Assembly (NCBI RefSeq): GCF_019880365.1
Contig: NZ_CP082271.1
Coordinates: forward strand, 124,001-188,000
Direction: 5' to 3'
Source: Pseudomonas sp. DNDY-54
Lineage (GTDB): Bacteria; Pseudomonadota; Gammaproteobacteria; Pseudomonadales; Pseudomonadaceae
Length of the DNA: 64,000 nt
How positions within the stretch are numbered: the first letter of the stretch is position 1; every line of letters begins with the position of its first letter. The notes below the pieces were generated by a model that was not told where the DNA came from, did not search any database, and was given only the letters and a program-made list of their open reading frames with translations. This document shows, one piece after another, positions 26,883-35,933 of the stretch. Position numbers and translations under genes: made by a program.

Positions 26883-27815
26883 ATGTCCGCCGTCGTCAAT
26901 GTCGTCCTGCCTGTCTTTGCATTGATCTTTCTGGGCTTTCTTTGCCGCCGCACCGGCCGTATGGGGCCGACAGGCGCCTCCGAACTCAACCGATTCGTCG
27001 TCTGGCTGGGCCTTCCCGCGCTGTTGTTCAGCGTGGTGGCGACCTCCACCTGGCAGCAGCTCTGGCAGCCGGGCTTTATCATCGCCTTCGCTGCGGGCTG
27101 CCTCGGGGTGTTCGGCTTTACCTTGGTCTATCGCCTGATGCAGAAGCAGCCGCTGGTCGACGCCAGCCTCGACGCCTTGGGTGCGTCCTACGCCAATACC
27201 GGCTACATCGGCATTCCGTTGTGCATGCTGGTGCTCGGCGACGAGGCGCTGCAGCCGGCCATGGTGGCCTCGATCATCGTCGTCTGCGTGCTGTTCGCCA
27301 TCGCCTTGGCCTGCGTCGAAACCGGCTTGCACGCAGGCCAGGGCTTCAACCGTACCTTGGGCAAGGTCAGCAGTGCCTTGCTGCGCAACCCGCTGGTGGT
27401 GGCGCCGCTGCTGGGGGGGCTCTGGGCCGCGAGCGGGTTGACCCTGCCCGTGCCGCTCGCGACGCTGCTAAAACTGCTCGGCGCCGCCGCCGCGCCCTGC
27501 GCACTGGTGTCGCTGGGACTGTTTCTTGCGCAGCCGCAGCCTGGCGGCACCGTTACGGGCGTCTGGCCGCTGGTGGGATTGAAGTTGGTAATCCAGCCGT
27601 TGATCACGGGATACCTGGCCCTGCAGGTGTTCGAGCTGCCAACCCTATGGGCGTATTCCGCGATATTGCTGAGCGCGCTGCCTACCGGCACCGGGCCGTA
27701 CATGCTGGCGGAATTCTACGGTCGAGAGGCCTCACGGGTGTCCCGCGTGGTGCTGTATTCCACGTTGGGCTCGTTGCTCACCCTGTCGGCGTGCCTCGTG
27801 CTGCTGCCGGTGTAG
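26883..27815 (+). CDS. AEC-family membrane transporter
   Basis: 310 aa, about ten hydrophobic spans in two halves of five, the auxin efflux carrier (AEC) pattern. Recognisable family blocks are the N-terminal VVNVVLPVFALIFLGFLCRRTGRM, the ASYANTGYIGIPL segment and SLGLFLAQ. Members export organic acids such as malate in other bacteria; the substrate here is unknown. A small palindrome of the repeat family (GTAGGGTGGAAAACC...GCGTTTTCCAC) follows directly. Confidence 0.9.
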   Translation: MSAVVNVVLPVFALIFLGFLCRRTGRMGPTGASELNRFVVWLGLPALLFSVVATSTWQQLWQPGFIIAFAAGCLGVFGFTLVYRLMQKQPLVDASLDALGASYANTGYIGIPLCMLVLGDEALQPAMVASIIVVCVLFAIALACVETGLHAGQGFNRTLGKVSSALLRNPLVVAPLLGGLWAASGLTLPVPLATLLKLLGAAAAPCALVSLGLFLAQPQPGGTVTGVWPLVGLKLVIQPLITGYLALQVFELPTLWAYSAILLSALPTGTGPYMLAEFYGREASRVSRVVLYSTLGSLLTLSACLVLLPV

Positions 27816-27842
27816 GGTGGAAAACCGCGAAGCGTTTTCCAC
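27812..27842. repeat. Short palindromic intergenic repeat
   Basis: GTAGGGTGGAAAACC then GCGAAGC then GTTTTCCAC: an inverted repeat of the type found in the composite repeats at 26.6 and 38.6 kb. It overlaps the stop of the AEC gene and lies between convergent genes, where it could also act as a terminator hairpin. Confidence 0.6.
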
Positions 27843-27871
27843 GCGGCGTCTGGTATGCGCCGCACGCCACT

Positions 27872-28819
27872 TCAATCAGCCGGCCGGGTCACTTCCAGCA
27901 CCACGGCTGCGATGCGATCGCACTCGGTGTACGCGCCCTCCAGCAGCTCTTCGCCAAACACATCGGGGTCGACTTCGCGGTAGGTCCACTGCAGGTGACG
28001 GCTTTCCAGGCGCTGAGTGACTTCCTTAAGGAAGGGATCCCCGTTGCCAACCATCGCCACGCCGGTATAGAGCAGTAGCGTGCCGCACGGGGCCAGGCGC
28101 TCCAGCGCGCTGTCGAAGATGGCCAATGACAAGCCGGCACCCAGCGGACCGCCGCCATGGCGATAGGCGCGCTCGCCGGGATCGATCAGGTACGGCGGAT
28201 TGGCCAGGATCAGATCGAATTCACCTTCGACATCGTTGAGCAGATCGCTATGCCGGGCCGTCAGGTTGTCAGCGCCGGCCAGCGCGGCGTTGATGCGGGT
28301 CAGGCGCAGCGCGGCGGGGTTGATGTCCACCGCAAGCACCTCCGCCTGCGGCCGCGCCAATGCCGCGAGAATGCCACCCGCGCCTGAGCCGCAGCCGATG
28401 TCCACCACGCGACCGATGTGGCCCTTGTGGTTGTTCAGATGCGCCTGGATCGAGTTGGCAAATCGGTACGTGTCCGGGCCGAAGAACACGGCATCGGGTT
28501 CATCGGTAGGGTAGGCCGAATGCACAAATAGCTGACCGTCGAGGGTTGAGAGTCGTACCCGGCTGCGCCAGCGCGTGTCGCAGGGCGCCAGTACGCCAGC
28601 CTGATCCATCAGGCTGAACAGGGCTGGTGGCAACAGCTCATGCTGAAAGGGCCGGCTCCAGCCGAAGACACCCGTGAGGTCCTTGGCCAAGGCGTTTTCG
28701 ATGCGGCTGTTGACGCGTTCATGGGTCAGCGGCGTAGGCGTGATGAAGTGATAGCCGCGCTCGCGCAGCGCCTGAGCCAAGTGCAGCAGGGCGCGATCCT
28801 GTGCTGTTTCGGTGGTCAT
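27872..28819 (-). CDS. Class I SAM-dependent methyltransferase (N5-glutamine / RlmG-type)
   Basis: 315 aa. The SAM-binding motif I is VVDIGCGSGAGGILAA, followed by EVLAVDINPAALRLTRINAALAG, and the catalytic NPPY motif is in FDLILANPPYLIDPG. NPPY enzymes methylate the amide of Gln or exocyclic amines of bases. The N-terminal about 120 residues form an accessory domain. The actual target is not identifiable. It lies 33 bases downstream of the diiron protein gene on the same strand, probably one operon. Confidence 0.88.
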   Translation of the reverse strand: MTTETAQDRALLHLAQALRERGYHFITPTPLTHERVNSRIENALAKDLTGVFGWSRPFQHELLPPALFSLMDQAGVLAPCDTRWRSRVRLSTLDGQLFVHSAYPTDEPDAVFFGPDTYRFANSIQAHLNNHKGHIGRVVDIGCGSGAGGILAALARPQAEVLAVDINPAALRLTRINAALAGADNLTARHSDLLNDVEGEFDLILANPPYLIDPGERAYRHGGGPLGAGLSLAIFDSALERLAPCGTLLLYTGVAMVGNGDPFLKEVTQRLESRHLQWTYREVDPDVFGEELLEGAYTECDRIAAVVLEVTRPAD

Positions 28820-28851
28820 TGTGTTTCGTTCCCTGGCGAGCGTTCGCCTTC

Positions 28852-30303
28852 TCAGTTGAAGAGTCCGGTGAAGAGTCGGGTGGCCAGCAGGCCGGCCGCG
28901 CTGTGGTGACGGGATGGGGACAGCAAGGGCACCAGGTGCCGCATGCGCGCCTCGCGTGAGGGCAGTTGCGCCAGTTGCTGCTCAAGAACCTGTGCTTCCT
29001 GGTCGAAATCGCTGACTGCTTGCCCCTGGTTCTGCACCAAGGCCGGCTTGCTTGGCCGCTCGTTCGGTACGCGCCGGCGACCGCTGAATTGACCCTGACG
29101 CTGCGCCAGCGACGGGTGCGGCTTGCCGCGAGTTGGCGCCTGCTCAGCCAGCCAGTCCCCGGCGATCCAGTCGTGAATCAACTGCTGCTCATGGGCACTG
29201 AATACGCCGAACATGGGTGCCTGTTCGCCGGTGATCATCTGCCAGAAACGGCTGTGCTGCGGGTCTTCGTGGCGCTTGATCCAGCCACGTTGCTGCAACG
29301 TATCGAGAAATTGCGGAATCAGCTCAGGTTCCGCCAGCCATTGATTCACCGTGCGCCCATCAAAGCGGCAATAGTCCGAATGCACGAACTGCCCGACCCC
29401 GGCCTTCTTTTCCAGGACACGCAGCACTTCCGCTTCCGGCTCGAAACCGGCGATGACGGATAGGGTGCTGGCCCCCAGGTCATTCAGCCGGTAGCCGTTG
29501 ATCACGCGACGGTAAAAGGCGTCGCTGTCACCGACCTGCGGCCAGGCCGCCAGCAATCCCTGTATCGCTTTTTTTGCATGACCGTTGTCGGCGTTGTCGA
29601 CCGTCACGTGCAGCGTGAAATAGTAGGGGTCGATGCCCAGTTCGGTGAGCTCATATGAGCTGATCAACAGATGCAGCGGCAGCTGTTCATAGCCCAGGTT
29701 GAACCCGATCACTTCCGGAAGAAACTGCTCGGCGTGCTCGGCCAGCGCCAGCTGAATCGCGCCCTGAACGAAATAGTCGTCCTCCAAGCTCTGCCAGTCG
29801 TCGCAGCCCTGGCTCGCGAGCAACTTGCGGTACAACACCACGTGGTTCTTTTCCGGCGAGCCTTCGCCCAGTTCTTCCAGGTAAGTCTGGATCAGCGCGG
29901 TAAAGCGATCATCATCCCAGCGCTGCAGGAGCCCATAGAGCCAGGCGCCGTCGACCAGCTTGGTCGGTGCCACCCCGCGCAGGAAATGCAGCGCATGGGC
30001 CTTGCTGGAAAAATAGCGACGGGGCGCGCCGGCCCGCCGTTCGTCGAGGTAGGCCTGGTACTCACCGCCGATCTTCGCGGTGTGGTTTTCCAGCCAGGCC
30101 CCCAGGCCCGAGGGGTCCGGCGGCAGATCACAGGGCAGCGCAGCGGCGGCGTCCAGCTGATTGTTGAGGTACTCCGCCGCTGTGGCACGAATGCTATCGC
30201 TGGCTGGGGCGTCGTGCAGGGCGAAATATAGGGCCTTCGAGGGCGCCGCGGTCTCGGGAGCAACGGGAGTGACATCTACGGGCAGGCTTCGAGTCAATTG
30301 CAT
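28852..30303 (-). CDS. Haem-oxygenase-like iron-containing redox enzyme family protein
   Basis: 483 aa, resembling the 'iron-containing redox enzyme' (Haem_oxygenas_2 / HDO) family of helical diiron proteins. Residues 140-245 hold the characteristic stretch YLEELGEGSPEKNHVVLYRKLL ... GYEQLPLHLLISSYELTELGIDPYYFTLHVTVDNADNGHAKKAI. Plausible metal ligands are E144, H154, E206, H232, D236 and H242. Known relatives carry out oxidative N- or C-C bond chemistry in natural product pathways. The C-terminal half (from about 250) is a separate domain of unknown function. The nearest neighbour is an NPPY methyltransferase. Confidence 0.8.
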   Translation of the reverse strand: MQLTRSLPVDVTPVAPETAAPSKALYFALHDAPASDSIRATAAEYLNNQLDAAAALPCDLPPDPSGLGAWLENHTAKIGGEYQAYLDERRAGAPRRYFSSKAHALHFLRGVAPTKLVDGAWLYGLLQRWDDDRFTALIQTYLEELGEGSPEKNHVVLYRKLLASQGCDDWQSLEDDYFVQGAIQLALAEHAEQFLPEVIGFNLGYEQLPLHLLISSYELTELGIDPYYFTLHVTVDNADNGHAKKAIQGLLAAWPQVGDSDAFYRRVINGYRLNDLGASTLSVIAGFEPEAEVLRVLEKKAGVGQFVHSDYCRFDGRTVNQWLAEPELIPQFLDTLQQRGWIKRHEDPQHSRFWQMITGEQAPMFGVFSAHEQQLIHDWIAGDWLAEQAPTRGKPHPSLAQRQGQFSGRRRVPNERPSKPALVQNQGQAVSDFDQEAQVLEQQLAQLPSREARMRHLVPLLSPSRHHSAAGLLATRLFTGLFN

Positions 30304-30495
30304 AGGTTCACACGGAGGCAGGTGGGGAAGTCCCCAGATGATTTTTTGGCCGTTGCCTACCGGGTAAGTTCAGCGCGGCTGCCGAATGGCCGGTCATCCT
30401 GCAGGGCGGTTTGCGTGCAACTTCCCGCGGACAATGTCTTCCTAATTACAGAGGCACCACGGGTGCTTGATGATGATCAACATGACGGAGGCCAC

Positions 30496-30714
30496 ATGAA
30501 TCCATCCGAGCGCGGTAAGGAAAATCTCGAGAACATCAATGACCGCAACGATGAGCGCGTTGACCGGGCAAGCGGTACCAGCAATGGCGAGGCCGCGGGT
30601 GGCGATCGCAATGATGTGCCGGGCGGCGCCTACAACGTGCCGTCGGGCATGGCCGACGAGGTCAGCGAAGAGGATGCGCTGAAGCGGCGCAAGCCGCAGA
30701 ACCCCGAACGTTGA
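30496..30714 (+). CDS. Small hydrophilic protein of unknown function
   Basis: 72 aa from the ATG at 30496 with GGAG just upstream. Highly charged and Gly/Asn-rich (NPSERGKENLENINDRNDERVDRASGTSNGEAAGGDRNDVPGGAYNVP), no hydrophobic segment, probably disordered; reminiscent of small stress-related hydrophilic proteins. The longer frame to 30298 is not supported by a ribosome site. Confidence 0.65.
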   Translation: MNPSERGKENLENINDRNDERVDRASGTSNGEAAGGDRNDVPGGAYNVPSGMADEVSEEDALKRRKPQNPER

Positions 30715-30876
30715 TGCCGCGAAGACGGCCTCGGGGGCGCTGAAAAAAAGTGTCACCGGGGCTTAAGTGTTGGCCCAATCCGGTCGCCTGCTGCCTTTAA
30801 GTGCACCGCCAGCTACGGTGAGGAGGACGCTCCCGTCGCGCGCTGCGGTTGAACAAAGGACTGCCAGAGCTTCGAC

Positions 30877-31209
30877 ATGCGCCAACACAGCCGCCTTACC
30901 TTCCGTCACCTCAGCCGCATCCAGGTGACCAATCGCCTTAGCGGCGACCCCATGGGCTATGTCGGCGATCTGTCGTTAGGCGGGCTAAGGCTCGTGGCCA
31001 AACAGCCCCTGTCCATCGGCGGCTGTTATGACATGTGCCTGCATGTCCCGGATCACGGCGAGCGACTGCGGGAGATTGACGTGGTGGTGATCTGCCAATG
31101 GGTGCGTAAGGACTCGCGCCGCGATTCGTTCGAAATGGGCTTCGCCCTAGACCGCCCGTGCCCCGCCTTCGTCGAAATGGTCGCGCAGCTGCTACCCAGG
31201 CGGCGTTGA
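30877..31209 (+). CDS. PilZ domain protein (c-di-GMP binding)
   Basis: 110 aa, a single PilZ domain. The c-di-GMP motifs are RQHSR at the N-terminus (RxxxR) and DLSLGGLRL ([D/N]xSxxG). It probably binds c-di-GMP and acts as a receptor on a partner. It ends one base before the convergent MFS gene. The nearest flagellar genes start about 2.6 kb downstream, on the other side of the MFS and hydrolase genes. Confidence 0.9.
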   Translation: MRQHSRLTFRHLSRIQVTNRLSGDPMGYVGDLSLGGLRLVAKQPLSIGGCYDMCLHVPDHGERLREIDVVVICQWVRKDSRRDSFEMGFALDRPCPAFVEMVAQLLPRRR

Positions 31210-31210
31210 G

Positions 31211-32527
31211 CTAGCGGTTGACCACCTTCGGCGGTAGCGCGATCACCAACATCGAGCCGAGTACCAGGCACGCCGCGAAAAACCACAGGGCGGCACCGCT
31301 CTCACCGGTGAGGTCCAGCGTCACGCCGATCAGCGTGTTGCTCACCAGCCCGGCGATATTCGCCAGCGAACAGGCGAGGGCGAAGCCGGTAGCCGCTGCG
31401 GTGCCGGTGAGAAAGGTCGCCGGCAGGCTGAAGAACACCGGCACCGCACCGATGATCGTTGCCTGGGCGATGGAGAACAGCAGCACCGTCATGATCACGC
31501 TGTCGGTGAATGCCGTGCTTGCTGCCATGGCCGCGGCGCCAATCCAGAACGGCAAGATGATGTGCCAGCGGCGTTCGCGAAAACGATCCGAGCTGGCACC
31601 CAGCGCGAGCATGCCGAACACCGCGGCGATGCTGGGGAGCGCAGTCAGCAGGCCGATGTGCGATACATCGCTGACGCCGGCGTTGCGAATGAACGTCGGC
31701 AGCCAGAAGCCCATCGCATAGGCGCTGAGTAAAATCGCGAAATCGATGCCGCCGAGCATCCAGACTTTCAGATTGAAAAAGCCCTGGCGAAAGGTTTCGC
31801 CGCTGGCTGGGCTCTGTACCTCATCGACCGTCAGGTCACGCAGCACCCGACCCTGCTCGGTGAGGTCCAGCCAGTCGGCCTGCTTCGGCCCTTCCGGCAG
31901 CAGGCGCAGCGCCAAGAGCCCGAGCAGCACGCTGGGAATCCCTTCGAGCAGGAACAGCCATTGCCAGCCACGCAGGCCCTGCACCTGATCGAACGCATCC
32001 AGAATCCAGCCCGACAGCGGCGCGCCGATCACGCTCGACAGCGGCAGGCCGATCATGAACAGCGCGATAACGCGCCCGCGCCGATACGTTGGAAACCAAA
32101 GGGTCAGGTAATAGAGCACGCCCGGCAGGAACCCCGCCTCGGCGATCCCCAGTAAAAAACGCACCAGGTAGAACTGCCCGGGCGTGGTGACCAGCATCGT
32201 GCAGGCCGAGAGCACCCCCCAGGTAATCATGATCCGCGCGATCCAGACCCGCGCGCCGACGCGTTTGAGGATCAGGTTGCTCGGTACTTCGAAGAGGATA
32301 TAACCGACGAAGAACAACCCCGCGCCCAGGCCGAACGCCGCTTCGCTGAGCTGCAGCTGTTCTGCCATCTGCAGCTTGGCGAAGCCGACGTTGATGCGGT
32401 CCAGGTAGGCCGCCAGGTAGCAGAAACACAGAAACGGAATCAGCCGCCAGGCGATCTTGCGGTACAGGCGCTGGCTGTCCGCTTCATCGCTCGGATCATG
32501 GGCGTCTGCTGAGGGCGCCTTCGGCAT
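31211..32527 (-). CDS. MFS transporter, anion:cation symporter family
   Basis: 438 aa, twelve predicted spans. The N-terminal span AWRLIPFLCFCYLAAYLDRINVGFAKLQM carries the DRxNVGFA signature of the ACS family (phthalate, tartrate, hexuronate-type permeases). RVGARVWIARIMITWGVLSACTML and WFPTYRRGRVIALFMIGLPLSSVIGAPLSGWIL are family blocks. The substrate is probably an organic anion but is not identifiable. It stands alone, with no catabolic genes next to it other than a dienelactone hydrolase divergently upstream. Confidence 0.9.
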   Translation of the reverse strand: MPKAPSADAHDPSDEADSQRLYRKIAWRLIPFLCFCYLAAYLDRINVGFAKLQMAEQLQLSEAAFGLGAGLFFVGYILFEVPSNLILKRVGARVWIARIMITWGVLSACTMLVTTPGQFYLVRFLLGIAEAGFLPGVLYYLTLWFPTYRRGRVIALFMIGLPLSSVIGAPLSGWILDAFDQVQGLRGWQWLFLLEGIPSVLLGLLALRLLPEGPKQADWLDLTEQGRVLRDLTVDEVQSPASGETFRQGFFNLKVWMLGGIDFAILLSAYAMGFWLPTFIRNAGVSDVSHIGLLTALPSIAAVFGMLALGASSDRFRERRWHIILPFWIGAAAMAASTAFTDSVIMTVLLFSIAQATIIGAVPVFFSLPATFLTGTAAATGFALACSLANIAGLVSNTLIGVTLDLTGESGAALWFFAACLVLGSMLVIALPPKVVNR

Positions 32528-32786
32528 CGGTGATCTCCGTAGTATTCGAAATAGGCGATGGTGTCGGGACAGGCATGGTAGCGGACAGGTTCCGGGTCTG
32601 GCCTACGCTGCGGCAGGAAGGACGTGCCCGAGGCGTGCGGGGTCTGGTGTTAGCTCATCGCCGCCACCGCCTGCGCGGGTCCATCGCGCGAACTCCGTCA
32701 GCGCTGACCTGTCGCACCTGTTCCAGCCGTGCTCGCAGCGCGCCGCGCCGTGATCGGCATAATCCCGCAAACCAACGGAGACCGGC

Positions 32787-33482
32787 ATGACTTCACAGTG
32801 GATCGATATCCCCGCGCAAGACGGCAAGACGTTCAAAGGTTATCTCGCGCTGCCGCCGGCCGGGCATGGCCCAGGCATCGTGCTGATTCAGGAGATCTTT
32901 GGCGTGAACGAGCACATCCAGTCGGTCGCCGATCAGTACGCGTCCGATGGCTACGTGGTGTTGGCGCCGGACCTGTTCTGGCGCAGCGAACCGGGTGTCC
33001 AGCTCGGTTATGGCGAGGAGGACTGGGAGCAGGCCTTCTCACTGATGCAGGCGCTGGATTTTGACCTGGCGCTTGACGATCTACGGCGCAGCGCCGAGCT
33101 GCTGCGCGGGCGCGATGACTGCAACGGCCGCGTAGCGTCGGTGGGTTACTGCATGGGCGGCGTGCTGTCGTTTCTGAGCGCGGCCAATGCGGGCGTCGAT
33201 GCCGCGGTCTGCTATTACCCCGGCAGCATCGAGAAGCGTCTGGATCAGGCTGAGAAGATCAAGTGCCCGACCCTGTTTCACTTCGCTGAAGAAGACGATC
33301 ACATTGATTCCGACGCGGTAGCCGCCGTGCAGGAAAAGATGGCCCAGATCGGTCAGGCCCAGATCGAGAGCTATCCGGGCGTCGACCACGGCTTCAACTG
33401 CTGGGCACGGCCCATGTACAACCAGAACGCTGCGGCACTGGCTCATGGGCGGTCATTGGTGTTCCTGGCTGAGAGTCTTTAA
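32787..33482 (+). CDS. Dienelactone hydrolase family protein
   Basis: 231 aa alpha/beta hydrolase. The catalytic triad is visible at positions close to Pseudomonas ClcD: Cys122 in VGYCMGG, Asp171 in AEEDDHID and His201 in GVDHGFNCW; Glu36 (IQEIFG) is also conserved. ClcD opens dienelactone in chlorocatechol breakdown, but many members have other ester substrates and no other ring-cleavage gene is here. Followed by a REP cluster. Confidence 0.9.
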   Translation: MTSQWIDIPAQDGKTFKGYLALPPAGHGPGIVLIQEIFGVNEHIQSVADQYASDGYVVLAPDLFWRSEPGVQLGYGEEDWEQAFSLMQALDFDLALDDLRRSAELLRGRDDCNGRVASVGYCMGGVLSFLSAANAGVDAAVCYYPGSIEKRLDQAEKIKCPTLFHFAEEDDHIDSDAVAAVQEKMAQIGQAQIESYPGVDHGFNCWARPMYNQNAAALAHGRSLVFLAESL

Positions 33483-33564
33483 GCAGTCCAGTCGCTCGTG
33501 TTTGGCCTGTAGGCGCTGCAGGAGAGAGCCGAGCTTTGCGATCTGCGCTAGAAAGGGCGCATGT

Positions 33565-33783
33565 TCGCGAGCAAGCTCGCTCCTACAAAAAAAGCGCGCT
33601 CGGGGCGAACTCCGCACCCGTAGGAGCCAGCTTGCTGGCGAACCGGGAACCCTCTGGGTCGAGCGACTGCAACGGGCGCGACTGCGGCATCCTCCTGATG
33701 ATTTTTCGCGAGCAAGCTCGCTCCTACATAAACAGCCCGCTCGGGGGCAAGCTCAGCACCTGTAGGAGCCAGCTTGCTGGCGA
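33565..33783. repeat. REP cluster between dienelactone hydrolase and flhA
   Basis: Four REP arms in alternating orientation: CGCGAGCAAGCTCGCTCCTAC at 33565-33586 and 33706-33727, and GTAGGAGCCAGCTTGCTGGCGA at 33621-33643 and 33762-33783. They form two REP pairs of about 80 bp. Placed at the 3' end of the long flagellar export operon, they may affect mRNA stability. Confidence 0.85.
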
Positions 33784-33836
33784 TTCCCGGTCTCCCGAGT
33801 CGCGGGGCTCGTTTGCAGCCGGCCAGGGCCAGCCGG

Positions 33837-35933
33837 TTAACCCAGCGTGCCGAGAATGTTCACCCCGACCCGATCTGGAATCTCGTTCTGCGACAGCACG
33901 TGCAGGCCCGGGCTGAAGACCCGTGCGTAGCGCGAAAGCAACGGGCGCAGCTGCGGCATCACGGTAAGGATCGGCGGATGGCCGTCCTTGCGCAGCTTTT
34001 CCTTCACCACCGGCATGCTGTTCTGCAGCTGGTTGAGCAGGCTTGGCTCCACTGGAATGTTGTCCAGGCTCACCTGGCCGGCTTGTTGAGCAATTGCCAA
34101 TGCGTTGAGCAGCGTATTTTCCAGCGCGTTTTCCAGCACGAAGACCGCCAGCTCGCGACGATCACCGGCAATCATCGAAACGATGCTGCGACGCAGCGCA
34201 TAGCGCACATCGGCCGCCAGCAGCACCGGGTCCTTGGTGGTCTCGCTGCATTCGAGCAGGGTGCTGGCGATGGTCTCGATATCGCGCAGCGGCACTTCTT
34301 CCAGCAGCAACTGACGGTAGACGCGCATCTGCTGCGTATAGCTCAGCGCGTTCTTCAGGCTTTCAGCGAGCTTCGGTGCCTGCAGCGTCAGGCGCTGCAT
34401 CAGGTGCTCGACGTCGTCGTGTTTGAACAGGTCCGGCAGATGCTCGCGCACCACCTTGTTCAGGTGTGTGGCGACCACGCTGGCACAGTCGATGACCTGG
34501 TAGCCGAGGTTCAGCGCGCGTGACTTATCCGACGGCTGAATCCACACCACCTGCATGCGATAGGCCGGGTCGGTACCGAGGATGCCGTCGATCTCGCCGT
34601 ACAGCTCCGGCGACGGAATCGCCATCAGGCGGTCGGCATGCAGCTCGGCGCCGTCAATCTTCTCGCCATTGATGTAGATGTCGTACTGGGAAGCCTTGAG
34701 CCGCAGGCTGTCGCGAATCTGCACTTCCGGGAGCAGGAAGCCCAGATGCTCGGACAGTGTCTGACGCACACCACGCACGCGCGCCGGCAAGGGCGCGCCG
34801 GAGGCTTCGTTAACCAGCCCGACCAGCTTGTAACCCAGCGAAATCGACAGCCGCTCGACCAGCGGGATGTCTTCCCAGACCAGCGATTGGGCCTTTTCCT
34901 TGTCCATCGCCTGACCGATGGCCTGGATTTCCTTCAGATCGGCCCCAGCGGCAGGCGGCTCGTGCAGCGACACCCGCCAGCCAATGAAGCCGATCAGCGC
35001 GGCAAAGCCGATGAACGCCAGGTGCGGCATACCCGGCACCAGACCGAGCACGAAGAGGATGCCCGCCACGGTGTACAGCGAAGCCGGGTTGGCCAGCAGC
35101 TGGCGCTGAACCTGGCTGGTGATGTCGCTGGATTCGTTGATGCGGGTGACGATGATCGCCGCGGCGGTGGACAGCAGCAGCGCCGGGATCTGCGCGACCA
35201 GGCCATCACCGATGGTCAGCAGGGCGTACTGCTTGAAGGCTTCGCCGGCAGCCAGGTCGTGAACGAACACGCCAATGGCAAAGCCGCCGAAGAGGTTGAT
35301 CAACAGGATCAGGATGCCAGCGATGGCGTCACCGCGAACGAACTTCGAGGCACCGTCCATTGCGCCGTAGAAGTCGGCTTCCTTGGCCACTTCCTGACGG
35401 CGCGCCTTGGCTTCCTCGTTGCTCAGCAGGCCGGCGTTGAGGTCGGCGTCGATGGCCATCTGCTTGCCCGGCAGGGCGTCCAGGGTGAAGCGCGCGGTCA
35501 CTTCCGAGATCCGTTCGCCGCCCTTGGTGATCACGATGAAGTTGATGATCATCAGAATGATGAACACCACCAGGCCGACGATGAAATTGCCGCCGATGAC
35601 CACCTCACCGAAGGCTTCGATCACCTTACCCGCGGCGCCGGTGCCCGTGTGACCTTCAAGCAGCACCACCCGTGTGGAGGCGACGTTCAGCGTCAGGCGC
35701 ATCAACGTGGTGATCAGGATCACCGTCGGGAACAGCGAGAAATCCAGCGGACTCTTCGACGACACGCTGACCAGCAACACCAGAATCGACATGGCGATGT
35801 TGAAGGTGAACAGCACGTCCAGCAGCTGCGGCGGCAGCGGCAGGATGATCATCGCCAGGATCGACAGGATGATCAGCGGAATCCCAATCCGTCCGCTGCT
35901 GAAGGTCGGCGTCAGTTTCTGAATCAGGCTCAT
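33837..35933 (-). CDS. flhA: Flagellar export gate protein FlhA (lateral type)
   Basis: 698 aa. Eight hydrophobic spans fill the first about 330 residues. They include the FHIPEP-family blocks PTVILITTLMRLTLNVASTRVVLLEGHTG and the charged loop ALPGKQMAIDADLNAGLLSNEEAKARR, which couples export to proton flow. The C-terminal cytoplasmic domain (about 350-698) binds chaperone-substrate complexes and forms the nonameric ring. It overlaps flhB by four bases. It is the last gene of the fliM-N-P-Q-R-flhB-flhA arm. Confidence 0.96.
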   Translation of the reverse strand: MSLIQKLTPTFSSGRIGIPLIILSILAMIILPLPPQLLDVLFTFNIAMSILVLLVSVSSKSPLDFSLFPTVILITTLMRLTLNVASTRVVLLEGHTGTGAAGKVIEAFGEVVIGGNFIVGLVVFIILMIINFIVITKGGERISEVTARFTLDALPGKQMAIDADLNAGLLSNEEAKARRQEVAKEADFYGAMDGASKFVRGDAIAGILILLINLFGGFAIGVFVHDLAAGEAFKQYALLTIGDGLVAQIPALLLSTAAAIIVTRINESSDITSQVQRQLLANPASLYTVAGILFVLGLVPGMPHLAFIGFAALIGFIGWRVSLHEPPAAGADLKEIQAIGQAMDKEKAQSLVWEDIPLVERLSISLGYKLVGLVNEASGAPLPARVRGVRQTLSEHLGFLLPEVQIRDSLRLKASQYDIYINGEKIDGAELHADRLMAIPSPELYGEIDGILGTDPAYRMQVVWIQPSDKSRALNLGYQVIDCASVVATHLNKVVREHLPDLFKHDDVEHLMQRLTLQAPKLAESLKNALSYTQQMRVYRQLLLEEVPLRDIETIASTLLECSETTKDPVLLAADVRYALRRSIVSMIAGDRRELAVFVLENALENTLLNALAIAQQAGQVSLDNIPVEPSLLNQLQNSMPVVKEKLRKDGHPPILTVMPQLRPLLSRYARVFSPGLHVLSQNEIPDRVGVNILGTLG

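Noticed and set aside
26852..28078. 408-codon open frame on the plus strand
   Set aside because: Overlaps the AEC gene in another frame and runs into the methyltransferase gene on the other strand; Arg/Gly-rich with no motif.
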